A stretch of DNA of 64,000 nucleotides, taken from assembly GCF_009827515.1 (NCBI RefSeq), contig NZ_WTYO01000001.1, positions 601,501 through 665,500 on the forward strand, written 5' to 3'. Numbering within the stretch: the stretch's first letter is position 1; each line of letters begins with the position of its first letter. Both the position numbers and the translations under genes were made by a program. This document shows, in pieces, positions 30,508 through 40,861 of this stretch. The notes beneath the pieces were generated by a model. It saw only the letters and a list, made by a program, of their open reading frames with translations, searched no databases and was not told the DNA's origin. The stretch comes from Pelagerythrobacter marinus (GTDB lineage: Bacteria; Pseudomonadota; Alphaproteobacteria; Sphingomonadales; Sphingomonadaceae).

Positions 30508-31974
30508 ATGGACCCGACAGTTCTTGCCATTGCCGCCATCGTCCTCGGCCTCGCGCTGGGATACTTCCTCGGTCACCGGTCGGGCGCGGCCCCGGTCAGG
30601 GACTGGCAGGCGCGCCATGGCGAGCGCGATGCCGAGGCGCGCGAGCTCGACGAGAAGTTCCGCCGCGCGATCGTCGAGCTGGAAAATGCCACGGTCCGCG
30701 CCGAGCGGGCCGATGCGCTCGACGGCGAGTTGCGCGAGGCGCGCCGCCAGCACGAGGCGGCGATGGAGGAACTGCGTCGCAGCAATGGCGCGCTGGCGGC
30801 CGAACTGGCCATGCTGAAGGAAAAGACCGCGAACTTCGACGAGCAGAAGCGCCTGCTGATCGAAGCGCGCGAGGAACTGCTGAAGGAATTCCAGAACACC
30901 GGCTCTGCCGTGCTGACCAAGGCGCAGGAAGCCTTTCTCGCCCGGGCCAACGAGCGGCTCGGCCATTCCGAGAAGACCTCGGAGGAAAAGCTGCGCGCGC
31001 TGCTCGACCCGGTCGGCAAGCGGCTGGAGGCTTACGAGAAGCAGGTTGCCGCGCTGGAGGAAAAGCGCACCGATGCCTTCGCGCGCCTCCACCAGCAGAT
31101 CACCGAGATGCAGCGCGGGCAGGAGGAAGTGCGGCGCGAGGCGCAGCGGCTGGGCAACTCGCTGACCAATGCGCCCAAGGCGCGCGGCCGCTGGGGCGAA
31201 CGCGCCCTGCAGAACGTGCTCGAGCAATGCGGGCTGTCCGAACACACCGATTTCAACCTCGAACACTCGATCGATACCGAGGAAGGGCGCCTGCGGCCCG
31301 ACGCGGTGGTCCACGTGCCCGGGCAGAAGAAGCTGGTGATCGATGCCAAGGTCTCGCTCAACGCCTACCAGGCGGCGTTCGAGGCCGATGACGAGGGCGA
31401 GCGCTCGCGCCAGCTCGATCTCCACGCGAAATCGATGCGCGGCCATGTCCAGACGCTGGGCTCGAAAAGCTACCAGAGCCAGTTCGACGACGCGCCCGAT
31501 TACGTGGTCATGTTCGTTCCCGGCGAGCATTTCGTGGCCGCCGCGCTCGAACACGATCCCGAGCTGTGGGATTTCGCCTTTCGCAACAAGGTGCTGCTGG
31601 CGACGCCGACCAACTTGGTGGCGATCGCGCGCACGGTCGCGCAAGTCTGGCGGCAGGACAGGATGGCGGACGAGGCGCGCGCGATCGGCGCAATGGGGGC
31701 GGAGCTCTACGACCGCCTGCGCGCGGCCTCGGAGCATCTGAAGCGGGTCGGCGGCGGCCTCGAAACCGCGGTGAACAACTACAACAAGTTCGTCGGCAGC
31801 TTCGAACGCAACGTGCTTTCTTCCGGTCGCCGGATGGCGGAAAAGGGGGTGGAAATCGGCAAGGCCGAGATACCCGACGTCCCCCTGGTGGAGGCGACGC
31901 CGCGCTATACTGCCGACGATGTCCGCGAAGAGGGCGAACGCGTGCTGCCCTCGCTTGACAAGGGCGCCGGTTGA
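30508..31974 (+). CDS. rmuC: DNA recombination protein RmuC
   Basis: A 488-residue protein with an N-terminal membrane anchor (LAIAAIVLGLALGYFLG), a long coiled coil (residues 30-220) and the RmuC nuclease-like domain containing RGRWGERALQNVLEQ and VIDAKVSLNAY. It limits DNA rearrangements at inverted repeats. The ending overlaps the non-selected upstream start of the next gene. Confidence 0.9.
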   Translation: MDPTVLAIAAIVLGLALGYFLGHRSGAAPVRDWQARHGERDAEARELDEKFRRAIVELENATVRAERADALDGELREARRQHEAAMEELRRSNGALAAELAMLKEKTANFDEQKRLLIEAREELLKEFQNTGSAVLTKAQEAFLARANERLGHSEKTSEEKLRALLDPVGKRLEAYEKQVAALEEKRTDAFARLHQQITEMQRGQEEVRREAQRLGNSLTNAPKARGRWGERALQNVLEQCGLSEHTDFNLEHSIDTEEGRLRPDAVVHVPGQKKLVIDAKVSLNAYQAAFEADDEGERSRQLDLHAKSMRGHVQTLGSKSYQSQFDDAPDYVVMFVPGEHFVAAALEHDPELWDFAFRNKVLLATPTNLVAIARTVAQVWRQDRMADEARAIGAMGAELYDRLRAASEHLKRVGGGLETAVNNYNKFVGSFERNVLSSGRRMAEKGVEIGKAEIPDVPLVEATPRYTADDVREEGERVLPSLDKGAG

Positions 31975-31991
31975 CGGGGAAAAGCGCGACG

Positions 31992-32711
31992 ATGCGCCAC
32001 CTCGCGATCCTGACTCTCCTGCCTGTCTCGCTGGCTCTTGCCGGGTGCGGGGAAGGCCGTGCCCCGTCGGAGCAGTTGCGCGATGCGACCGAGAAACTGG
32101 TGGAGGAAGCGGCCGGCCAGCCCGCGCCGTCGCTCGCCAGCGGGCCCTATGCGCCGCGCGACGAATGCGCGGACCTGCCCGGGGCGGCCGATTTTCGCCG
32201 CGACCTGGCCGCCGCGATCGCGGCGCGCGATGTCGATGCCATGCTGGCGCTCGCCGCCCCCGACGTGAAGCTCGACTTCGGCGGCGGGGCCGGCCGGGCG
32301 CAGTTGCGCCGCGAGCTGGAGGCGCCGGGCGGCGCGCTGTGGGCCGAGCTGGAAACGCTCCTGTCGCTGGGCTGCGCGGCCGAGGGGCAGGCGAGCATGA
32401 CGATGCCGTGGTACTTCGCCCAGCCGATCGACGGGGTCGATCCGATGATGGGAATGATCGTGACCGGCGAGGACGTTCCGCTGCGAATGGCGGCGCAAGA
32501 GCGGGCCGAGCGCCTGTGCGCGCTTTCGTGGGAAGCGGTCGAGGTGGTGGAAAGCTACGTGCCCGAGGCGCCGTTCCAGCACGTCGAGACGGCCGACGGC
32601 GTGCGCGGCTACATCGCCAGCGAGCGGCTTCGCAGCCTGATCGATTATCGCCTGATCGCGTCGAGTCGCGACGGCACCTGGAGCATTACCAGCCTCGTCG
32701 CCGGCGACTAG
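31992..32711 (+). CDS. Lipoprotein of unknown function
   Basis: A 239-residue protein. It begins MRHLAILTLLPVSLALAGC, a classical lipoprotein signal with the lipobox LAGC, which decides the start at 31992. The mature part has a region reminiscent of NTF2/SnoaL-like folds (AAIAARDVDAMLALAAPDVKLDF) and a C-terminal beta region ending in an SH3-like block (GVRGYIASERLRSLIDYRL). Role unknown. Confidence 0.7.
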   Translation: MRHLAILTLLPVSLALAGCGEGRAPSEQLRDATEKLVEEAAGQPAPSLASGPYAPRDECADLPGAADFRRDLAAAIAARDVDAMLALAAPDVKLDFGGGAGRAQLRRELEAPGGALWAELETLLSLGCAAEGQASMTMPWYFAQPIDGVDPMMGMIVTGEDVPLRMAAQERAERLCALSWEAVEVVESYVPEAPFQHVETADGVRGYIASERLRSLIDYRLIASSRDGTWSITSLVAGD

Positions 32712-32724
32712 CGCGCGGGAAAGG

Positions 32725-33132
32725 TCAGGAAGCGTCGGCCCCGAGCCGTTCGAGCTGCGCCTCGTGCCCGCTGGAGCGCAGGACCAGGTCCTCGCCGCGC
32801 CATTCGATCACCGGCGCGGCGACCAGGAGGGCGGAGATCGCCTGTTCCTGTTCCCACACGTCGCCTTCGCAGAACATCCGCGTGCCGGCCAGGGGGCCGG
32901 CGATCAGGCGGCCCTGTTCCACCCGCCATTCGCCACCGATCGCGTTGCAGCCGACGCTGGCGGACATGCGATCGTCGGCAAAGGTGAGGGTCGAGCGGCC
33001 GGGGTCGACCGGGGAATCGCCGTCGATGGTGACGAAGCGCCACTGGCTTCCGGCCAGGCGCTCGGGCACCGCCGCCCGCGGGACGCAGGCGGCGCACGCG
33101 ATCGCTGCAATCGGCAGGAGGGCGAATCTCAT
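32725..33132 (-). CDS. META-domain lipoprotein (HslJ-like)
   Basis: A 135-residue protein with a lipoprotein-type signal (LLPIAAIACAAC). Its single META domain includes LAGSQWRFVTIDGD, STLTFADDRMSASVGCNAIGG and GTRMFCEG. Such proteins are envelope stress-associated; the biochemical role is unclear. Confidence 0.8.
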   Translation of the reverse strand: MRFALLPIAAIACAACVPRAAVPERLAGSQWRFVTIDGDSPVDPGRSTLTFADDRMSASVGCNAIGGEWRVEQGRLIAGPLAGTRMFCEGDVWEQEQAISALLVAAPVIEWRGEDLVLRSSGHEAQLERLGADAS

Positions 33133-33197
33133 GCGCGCGGGCCTAGGGTTGAATGGCTGAGTCGCGGCTGAATGAACCGCCCCCGGCGAGCCTTTCG

Positions 33198-34019
33198 TCA
33201 GCTATCGCCACGCTCGAGCGAGGCCAGGACCTCGTAAGCGAGCACGGCCCCGGCCACCGCGGCATTGAGGCTGTCGGCACGGCCGCGCATCGGCATGGTG
33301 ACGCGCAGGTCGCAGGCGCTCTCGTAATCGGCGGGCAGGCCGCGCGATTCATTGCCGACGAGGATGAAGCACGGCGCGGCGTAGGGCGCCGCGCGATAGG
33401 GCACGGCATCGCGCAGGCTGGCGGCGACCAGCTGGCCCGGGCCGCCGCGCAGCCAGGGGAGGAATTCGTCCCACCGCGCCTGGGCGATCCGCTGGGTGAA
33501 GATCGCGCCCATGCTGGCGCGCACGGCCTCGACCGCGAAAGGATCGGTGCAGTCGTCGATCAGGATTAGGCCGCCCGCACCGACCGCATCGCCGGTGCGC
33601 AGCATCGTGCCGAGGTTGCCCGGATCGCGCAGCGCCTGCGCGACCAGCCAGATCGGCGCGGCATCGCGCTCGATCGCGGCAAGCGAGGTATCGAACGCGC
33701 GAAAGACGCCTGCGATCGCCTGCGGATTGTCCTTGCCGGTGATCTTCGACAGGATTTCGGGCGTCGTCTCGACGATCGTTCCGCCCGCGCTTTCGACCGC
33801 CTGTTCGAGCGCGTCGGCCAGCGGATGCGGGTCGCGCCGGTCGGCCATGACCAGCATTTCCGGCACGAAGCCCGATTCGCGCGCGTCGGTCAGCAGGCGC
33901 AGCCCTTCGGCAAGAAAGCGCCCTTCGCGCCGGCGGTGCTTCTTGTCGCGCAGCGAACGCAGGAACTTGACCGTGGGGTTGGAAAAGCCGGTGATCAGCC
34001 GGCGCGGCGCGCCCGGCAT
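33198..34019 (-). CDS. TrmH/SpoU-family RNA methyltransferase
   Basis: A 273-residue SPOUT methyltransferase that 2'-O-methylates RNA. The N-terminal substrate-binding part has RRREGRFLAEGLRLL. The knot motifs are ALRDPGNLGTMLRTGDAVG, FILVGNESRGL and RADSLNAAVAGAVLAYE. ATG at 34019 overlaps the HPr stop by one base, hence coupled to the PTS genes. The exact target (rRNA or tRNA) cannot be told. Confidence 0.88.
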   Translation of the reverse strand: MPGAPRRLITGFSNPTVKFLRSLRDKKHRRREGRFLAEGLRLLTDARESGFVPEMLVMADRRDPHPLADALEQAVESAGGTIVETTPEILSKITGKDNPQAIAGVFRAFDTSLAAIERDAAPIWLVAQALRDPGNLGTMLRTGDAVGAGGLILIDDCTDPFAVEAVRASMGAIFTQRIAQARWDEFLPWLRGGPGQLVAASLRDAVPYRAAPYAAPCFILVGNESRGLPADYESACDLRVTMPMRGRADSLNAAVAGAVLAYEVLASLERGDS

Positions 34020-34291
34020 CAGTCTTCGCCGAAGCCGTTGGCCACCAGCTCGCACAGTTCGTCGAGCACTTGCGGGGCGCGCTCGCCGCTAACGATCACC
34101 TCGATCGTGTCGCCCCTGGCTGCGCCCAGCATCATCAGGCCGAGGATGGAGCCGCCGGCCGCCTCGTTCCCGCCCTTGGCGACGCGCACTTGTGTGCCGG
34201 GCGGCAACTGGCTGACGGCATTGACGAATTTTGCGCTGGCCCGGGCGTGAAGCCCGCGGCTGTTGACGATGGTAACCTCGCGCCGCTCCAT
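34019..34291 (-). CDS. ptsH: Phosphocarrier protein HPr
   Basis: A 90-residue phosphocarrier. SRGLHARASAKF carries the phosphorylated His, and GGSILGLMMLGAA carries the regulatory Ser targeted by HPr kinase, whose gene is two genes upstream in this cluster. It starts at the last base of the EIIA gene. In alphaproteobacteria this incomplete PTS is regulatory rather than a sugar importer. Confidence 0.95.
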   Translation of the reverse strand: MERREVTIVNSRGLHARASAKFVNAVSQLPPGTQVRVAKGGNEAAGGSILGLMMLGAARGDTIEVIVSGERAPQVLDELCELVANGFGED

Positions 34292-34704
34292 CACGAGATA
34301 TCGGCGTGCTGCCCGAGCAGTTCGGATGCCACGGTGATATAGGTCTGGCCGGCCTCGCGCGCGGCGCGCACGGCCTCGGCAGCGGTGGCCTTCTTGCGCA
34401 CCCCGGCGAGGCGGATCAGCATCGGCAGGTTGATCCCGGCGATCACTTCCACCCGTCCTGCCTCGAGCAGCGAGATCGCGAGGTTGGAAGGCGTGCCGCC
34501 GAACAGGTCGGTCAGGATCACGACGCCCTTGCCGCCATCGACGCGCTTGATTTCGCGGGCGATATCCTTGCGCCGCTGCTCCATGTCGTCGCTGGGGCCG
34601 ATGCACACGGTCGCGATCGCGTCCTGCGGGCCGACGACATGCTCCATCGCGTGAACGAATTCATCGGCCAGGCGGCCGTGGGTAACCAGGATGACGCCGA
34701 TCAT
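34291..34704 (-). CDS. PTS EIIA component, mannose/fructose type
   Basis: A 137-residue EIIA of the mannose family: MIGVILVTHGRLADEF has the phosphorylatable His9, and VVILTDLFGGTPSNLA is the conserved loop. No EIIB/EIIC genes are next to it, consistent with a regulatory phosphorelay with HPr. It is followed without gap by ptsH. Confidence 0.93.
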   Translation of the reverse strand: MIGVILVTHGRLADEFVHAMEHVVGPQDAIATVCIGPSDDMEQRRKDIAREIKRVDGGKGVVILTDLFGGTPSNLAISLLEAGRVEVIAGINLPMLIRLAGVRKKATAAEAVRAAREAGQTYITVASELLGQHADIS

Positions 34705-34797
34705 TGTCTGGTGCTTCGTCCGGGTAGGGGGAGGGCGGGCTGGAGGAGGGCGGGTTGGGGCAGGGAAATCATGCGAACCATGGCCGACGGCAGTGAC

Positions 34798-35709
34798 TCA
34801 TTGCGGGCCTTCGATCTCGTCGGCCGCGCGCGATCCAAGATTGCGATGGATGACCGTGGGGGAAAAACCCGCCTCGCGCAAGGCCTGCGCGAAACGCTGC
34901 GCGGCATAGACCGACCTGTGCCGCCCGCCGGTGCAGCCGAAGGCGATGTTGACGTAGCTCTTCCCCTGCGCCTCGTATCGCGGGATCAGCGTCAGCACGA
35001 GGTCGCGGATCTGCGCGAAGACCGGCGCGAAGCTGGCGTCGCGCTCGATATGGTCGCCCACGGCCGCGTCCAGCCCGGTCTGCTCGCGCAGGCCATCCAC
35101 CCAGTGCGGGTTGTCGAGAAAACGCATGTCGAAGACCAGGTCGGCCAGCGGCGGGGTGCCGCGCGCGAAGCCGAAACTGGACACGATGATCGCCATTTCA
35201 CGCGGGGCCGTGTCGGCGAACTGGCCCCGGATCGCCTGCTGCAGGTCGTTGCTGGAGAAATTCGAGGTGTCGATCACCGCGTCGGCCCAGCGCCGCAGCG
35301 GCTCCAGCAGCTCGCGTTCGGCCTGGATGCCGGTGCGCACGGGCCGGTCGGCCGCCATCGGGTGGCGTCGGCGCGTCTCGTTGTAACGCCGCTCCAGCTC
35401 GCCGCTGTTGCAGTCGAGGAACAGCGTCGTGACCACGAGGTCGGGCCGCCGGGAAAGGTCCTTCACCTTGCCGATGATCTCCTCGGGCACGAACCCGCGG
35501 GTGCGCGAATCGAACCCGATCGCCAGCGGGTGGCGCGTCGCCTCGGGATTGGGCGGCCCGATCAGGCGGCCGACGAGGCGGATCGGGAAATTGTCGATCG
35601 CCTCCCAGCCGAGGTCTTCCAAAACCTGCAGGGCAGTCGTCTTCCCCGCACCCGAAAGCCCGGTGACGAGGAGGATATGCTGGCGATCAGCGGGCGAATC
35701 GTCGGCCAT
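34798..35709 (-). CDS. rapZ: RNase adapter/nucleotide-binding protein RapZ
   Basis: A 303-residue P-loop protein with LVTGLSGAGKTTALQVLED at the N-terminus and NIAFGCTGGRHRSVYAAQ in the C-terminal domain, both diagnostic of the RapZ/YvcJ family. In enterobacteria it guides RNase E to a small RNA; in alphaproteobacteria it lies with HprK and PTS genes as here, and the target is less certain. Confidence 0.93.
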   Translation of the reverse strand: MADDSPADRQHILLVTGLSGAGKTTALQVLEDLGWEAIDNFPIRLVGRLIGPPNPEATRHPLAIGFDSRTRGFVPEEIIGKVKDLSRRPDLVVTTLFLDCNSGELERRYNETRRRHPMAADRPVRTGIQAERELLEPLRRWADAVIDTSNFSSNDLQQAIRGQFADTAPREMAIIVSSFGFARGTPPLADLVFDMRFLDNPHWVDGLREQTGLDAAVGDHIERDASFAPVFAQIRDLVLTLIPRYEAQGKSYVNIAFGCTGGRHRSVYAAQRFAQALREAGFSPTVIHRNLGSRAADEIEGPQ

Positions 35710-35751
35710 GATGATGGGCTGTGTGCGCTCTCTGCCGCGAAATGGAAAGTG

Positions 35752-36195
35752 TCAGTCGGGCCCTGTTCCACCGCCGGGCAGGCCATGGGCGCGCAGCGCC
35801 AGCTCGGCGCGCAGCGCGGCCGGGGCGATGCGCGGGTCGAACGCGAGCGTGGGCACCGCGATCCCGGCCATCTGCGTGGCCGCGGCCCGCTCGACGAAAC
35901 GCGGCGCGTCCGGGTCGAGCAAGAGGCGCAGGGCGATTTCCGCTTCCGCGCAGGCGAATGTCAGCAGGCCGACGTTGCGAACTTCGACCAGGCCGCGGGT
36001 GCGCGGGTGGGGCAGGGCCCACAGCGTGTTTGCGCGCGGGGCGAGCAGGATGCCGTCGTCGCCCACCAGGCTGGCCCCGCGATCGATCAGCGCCAGCGCC
36101 AGGCCGGTCTTGCCCGCGCCGGGCGGCCCCTCGATCAATATCCCGCGCCCGCCGATCGCGACGCAGGTCGCCTGGTGCTGGACCGGCGCGCTCAC
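35752..36195 (-). CDS. hprK: HPr kinase/phosphorylase, short alphaproteobacterial form
   Basis: A 147-residue protein consisting only of the catalytic domain: ILIEGPPGAGKTGLALALI (P-loop), LVGDDGILL, and VEVRNVGL downstream. Canonical enzymes are about 310 residues with an N-terminal domain that is absent in alphaproteobacteria. It phosphorylates the Ser of HPr encoded in the same cluster. The start overlaps the chvG stop. Confidence 0.9.
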   Translation of the reverse strand: MSAPVQHQATCVAIGGRGILIEGPPGAGKTGLALALIDRGASLVGDDGILLAPRANTLWALPHPRTRGLVEVRNVGLLTFACAEAEIALRLLLDPDAPRFVERAAATQMAGIAVPTLAFDPRIAPAALRAELALRAHGLPGGGTGPD

Positions 36196-37772
36196 CGGGC
36201 GATCCGGGCCGCCGGCAGGCCGAGGACGAGGCAGGCGCCCCGCTGCCCGTCGGGTCGGTCGCGCGCCTCCAGCGTGCCGTCGTGCGCCTCGGCAATCGTG
36301 CGGGCGATGGCGAGGCCGAGGCCGCTGTGATCGCCGAAAGCTTCCGCGTCGGGGCGCACCGAGTGGAACCGCTGGAACACCTTTTCGCGCGCTTCCTCGG
36401 GGATGCCGGGGCCTTCGTCGCAGACCGAGAGGACGACGCGGCCGTCCTCGTCACGCTCGATCGTGACGTCGATGATCCCGCCGGAGGGGGAGAACGACAC
36501 GGCGTTGTCGAGCAGGTTTTCCACGATGCGCTCGATCCGCAGCGGCACCCCCATGACGAGGGCCGGGGCGCCTGACGGGTGCAGCCGGATCCGGCGCCCG
36601 TCGTTCTCCGACCGGTCCTCGCGCGCCGTGATGATCGCCGCGGCCAGTTCGCCGAGGTCGATCCGCTCGAACGTCGCGCGCGAGATTTCCGCATCGACCC
36701 TGCTGGCATCGGAAATCTCGGTCACCAGCCGGTCGATCCGGCGGATGTCGTGCTCGGCAATCGCGGTGAGCTGGCTGCGCAGGCCCGGTTCGTCGACCTT
36801 GGCAAGCGATTCGACCGCGCTGCGCAGCGAGGCGAGCGGGTTCTTGATCTCGTGCGCGACGTCCGCGGCGAAGTGCTCGACCGCGTCGATCCGGTGGCGC
36901 AGGGCGGCGGTCATGTCCGAAACGGCGCGGGCGAGGGCGCCGATCTCGTCGCGCCGGTCGGGCATTCGCGGAACCTCGATCGCGCGTTCGCGTCCCAGGC
37001 GCACGCGCATTGCCGCCCGTGCCAGCGATTGCAGGGGCTGGACGATCGTCCGCGCGAGATAGAGCGAGAGGAAGATCGAACCGAGCAGGGCGATCAGCAC
37101 CGCCATGCCCAGCGTGGAGCGTGCCTCGCGCACTTTCTCGGTGATGTCGATCGCGTTGCGCGTGGTCAGCAGGGTGACCCCGTTCAGGCCCACGGGGACC
37201 GCGGCGTTGATGACCGGCGATCCGTCGGGCGCATCGCGCAGCTGGATCTGCGAGACGCCTTCCTCCCGCGCGCGGGCGAGTTCGGGCCAGGAATCGGCCA
37301 CCGGCTGTTCCGGCTCGATGTAGTCGGGGATCGGATCGGCCCCGACGATCGCGTCGACCGCCCGGTCGAGCCAGCGGGCGAACTCGATGGAGAACGAATC
37401 GTCGCCCACGTCGTCGAATTCGAACGCCGGGCCGTCCAGCGCGAAGCTGTCGGCCCACAGCAGCCCCTCGGCATCGAACATGCGCAGGCGCATCTTCTGT
37501 TCCTTGCCGATCTGGATCAGCAGGGCCTCCTGCCGCTGGCGCGATGCGCCGGCCAGCGCCTCGGCCGTGATCTGCGCCTCGATCCGGGCCAGCTTGTAGC
37601 GTTCGGACAGGAGCTGCTTGCGATAGGTGTCGAGATAGAAGATCCCGCCGCCGAGCAGCGCCAGCGGCAGGAGGTTGACCGCCAGGATCCGCGTGGTGAG
37701 CGAGAAACGCCGCGACCAGCTGAGCCGGTCGAGCCGCTCGTCGATCCGGTCGCGCAGGCCGGTTTCAGCCAT
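36192..37772 (-). CDS. chvG: Sensor histidine kinase ChvG
   Basis: A 526-residue membrane kinase: first transmembrane helix [19 protein letters not shown], a periplasmic sensing region of about 200 residues, a second helix ([19 protein letters not shown]), HAMP, the H-box [18 protein letters not shown], and N/G boxes ([26 protein letters not shown]). ChvG/ExoS-type kinases sense acidity or envelope state. It overlaps chvI by 8 nt and precedes hprK. Confidence 0.92.
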   Translation of the reverse strand: MAETGLRDRIDERLDRLSWSRRFSLTTRILAVNLLPLALLGGGIFYLDTYRKQLLSERYKLARIEAQITAEALAGASRQRQEALLIQIGKEQKMRLRMFDAEGLLWADSFALDGPAFEFDDVGDDSFSIEFARWLDRAVDAIVGADPIPDYIEPEQPVADSWPELARAREEGVSQIQLRDAPDGSPVINAAVPVGLNGVTLLTTRNAIDITEKVREARSTLGMAVLIALLGSIFLSLYLARTIVQPLQSLARAAMRVRLGRERAIEVPRMPDRRDEIGALARAVSDMTAALRHRIDAVEHFAADVAHEIKNPLASLRSAVESLAKVDEPGLRSQLTAIAEHDIRRIDRLVTEISDASRVDAEISRATFERIDLGELAAAIITAREDRSENDGRRIRLHPSGAPALVMGVPLRIERIVENLLDNAVSFSPSGGIIDVTIERDEDGRVVLSVCDEGPGIPEEAREKVFQRFHSVRPDAEAFGDHSGLGLAIARTIAEAHDGTLEARDRPDGQRGACLVLGLPAARIAR

Positions 37773-38511
37773 CGCCGAAGCTGTATCCGGCGCCGTAGAG
37801 CGTCTCGATGGCGGCGAAGTCGGGGTCGACCGCGCGGAATTTCCGCCGCATCCGCTTGATATGGCTGTCCACCGTGCGATCGTCGACGAAGACGTCGTCG
37901 GGATAGGCGGCGTCCATCAGGGCATTGCGCGACTTTATCACCCCCGGGCGCGCGGCCAGCGCCTCCAGCAGGAGGAACTCGGTCACGGTCAGCGAGACCG
38001 GTCTGTCGTCCCAGGTGACGTGGTGTCGGGCCGGGTCCATCGTCAGGCGGCCGCGGACCAGCGGCTCGCTCGCCACCTCGTCCGTGCCGGCCGGGCGCTC
38101 GGCCTTTTCCTCCCGCAGTTCGGTCCGCCGCAGGATCGCGCGAATCCGCGCGAGCAGGAGCCGCAGGCTGAAAGGCTTGGCGATGTAATCGTCGGCTCCC
38201 AGCTCCAGCCCGGTTTCCTCGTCCTGCTCGTCGTCCTTGCTGGTGAGGAAGATGACCGGCAGGCTCGAATGCCGGCGCAGGCGGTTGAGCAGTTCCAGCC
38301 CGTCCATCCGCGGCATCTTGATATCGAACACCGCCAGGTCGGGCGGATCGTCGAGCAGGGCCTTGAGCGCGGTCTCCCCGTCGGAATAGAGGCGCGTCGC
38401 ATAGCCTTCCGCCTGCAGGGCGATCGAGACGGTGGTGAGGATGTTGCGGTCGTCGTCGACCAGCGCGATGACCTGTTCCCCGTCGGCCTGCGAACGCTCT
38501 TTCTCGGCCAT
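37765..38511 (-). CDS. chvI: Response regulator ChvI
   Basis: A 248-residue OmpR-family regulator. The receiver domain has the phosphorylated Asp in [16 protein letters not shown] and the Lys in [11 protein letters not shown]. The C-terminal winged helix contains [11 protein letters not shown] and [16 protein letters not shown]. It is the first gene of the chvI-chvG-hprK-rapZ-EIIA-ptsH-methyltransferase cluster and is divergent from pckA, a known kind of ChvI target, so the 207-bp gap likely holds shared control sites. Confidence 0.93.
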   Translation of the reverse strand: MAEKERSQADGEQVIALVDDDRNILTTVSIALQAEGYATRLYSDGETALKALLDDPPDLAVFDIKMPRMDGLELLNRLRRHSSLPVIFLTSKDDEQDEETGLELGADDYIAKPFSLRLLLARIRAILRRTELREEKAERPAGTDEVASEPLVRGRLTMDPARHHVTWDDRPVSLTVTEFLLLEALAARPGVIKSRNALMDAAYPDDVFVDDRTVDSHIKRMRRKFRAVDPDFAAIETLYGAGYSFGDG

Positions 38512-38718
38512 TTCGCCTCCGTCGTCAGGGTGTTGCGAGCACGTGGCTGCGACGGTTAGCCGTATCCGCGGCGCGAGACAACGCGGGCGAACGACGGCGG
38601 TGTTTGACGCGGGCGCAGCGCGCGATTATGCGCTTGCGGACATTCCGTGCATTCGTATGCGAACGACTCGCCGGGGCGCCTTCCACGGGCCGCCACCCGG
38701 CGCGACCAGGAGATCAGA

Positions 38719-40317
<1,599 letters not shown>

Positions 40318-40354
40318 CGCCGCCGCGCCAGGCCTTTACGGTTGGAGAGGAGAG

Positions 40355-40388
40355 CCCCCGCCCGGGAAACCGGAGCGGGGGCCTTTTC
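40355..40388 (+). terminator. Terminator after pckA
   Basis: GCCCCCGC and GCGGGGGC form an 8-bp stem with an inner CCGG/CCGG extension, followed by CTTTTC. Confidence 0.8.
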
Positions 40389-40500
40389 GTATCGGGCCGC
40401 CCCGGCGGGGCGGTCGTGACCGCGGGGCGCGGATTCGCGCCTTTTGGTTTGCGGCGCGCGCGGTTACAGTCGCCCGGCAACAACGCGCAGGAGAATGACA

Positions 40501-40821
40501 GTGGCTCTTTTCGATCAGTTGCTCGGTGCGGCGCAGAACCATCCGACCGTGAAGAACATGGCCGACAAGCTCGGCATCGACGCGGCCCAGGCCGAACGCG
40601 CGATCGCCGCGCTGGGGGAGGCCCACCACGAGGAAGGCGACACTGTCGGTCTCGCCGCGCAGAAGACCGGCCTCGATGCCGGCGTGCTGCAGCAGGTCGT
40701 GGAACAGATCGGCGGCGAGGGGTCGCTGGCCAAGTTCGCGCAGATCCTCGACCAGGACGGTGACGGCAACCCGTTCGACGATATCGCCGGCTTTGCCAGC
40801 AACTTCTTCGGCAGGAAGTAA
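40501..40821 (+). CDS. DUF937-like small protein
   Basis: A 106-residue protein beginning MALFDQLLGAAQNHPTV, with two helical repeats and an EF-hand-like loop (LDQDGDGNPFDDI) near the end. This is the build of DUF937-type proteins. GTG start with AGGAG upstream. Unknown function; convergent with the helicase gene. Confidence 0.7.
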   Translation: MALFDQLLGAAQNHPTVKNMADKLGIDAAQAERAIAALGEAHHEEGDTVGLAAQKTGLDAGVLQQVVEQIGGEGSLAKFAQILDQDGDGNPFDDIAGFASNFFGRK

Positions 40822-40861
40822 CCGGCTTGGGCCGGCGCGGGCGGCGCGGACGGGGGGCCGG

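Noticed and set aside
30498-31391. Long plus-strand frame inside rmuC
   Set aside because: The protein is a low-complexity Arg/Ala/Gly shadow typical of GC-rich DNA, while the rmuC frame has clear motifs.
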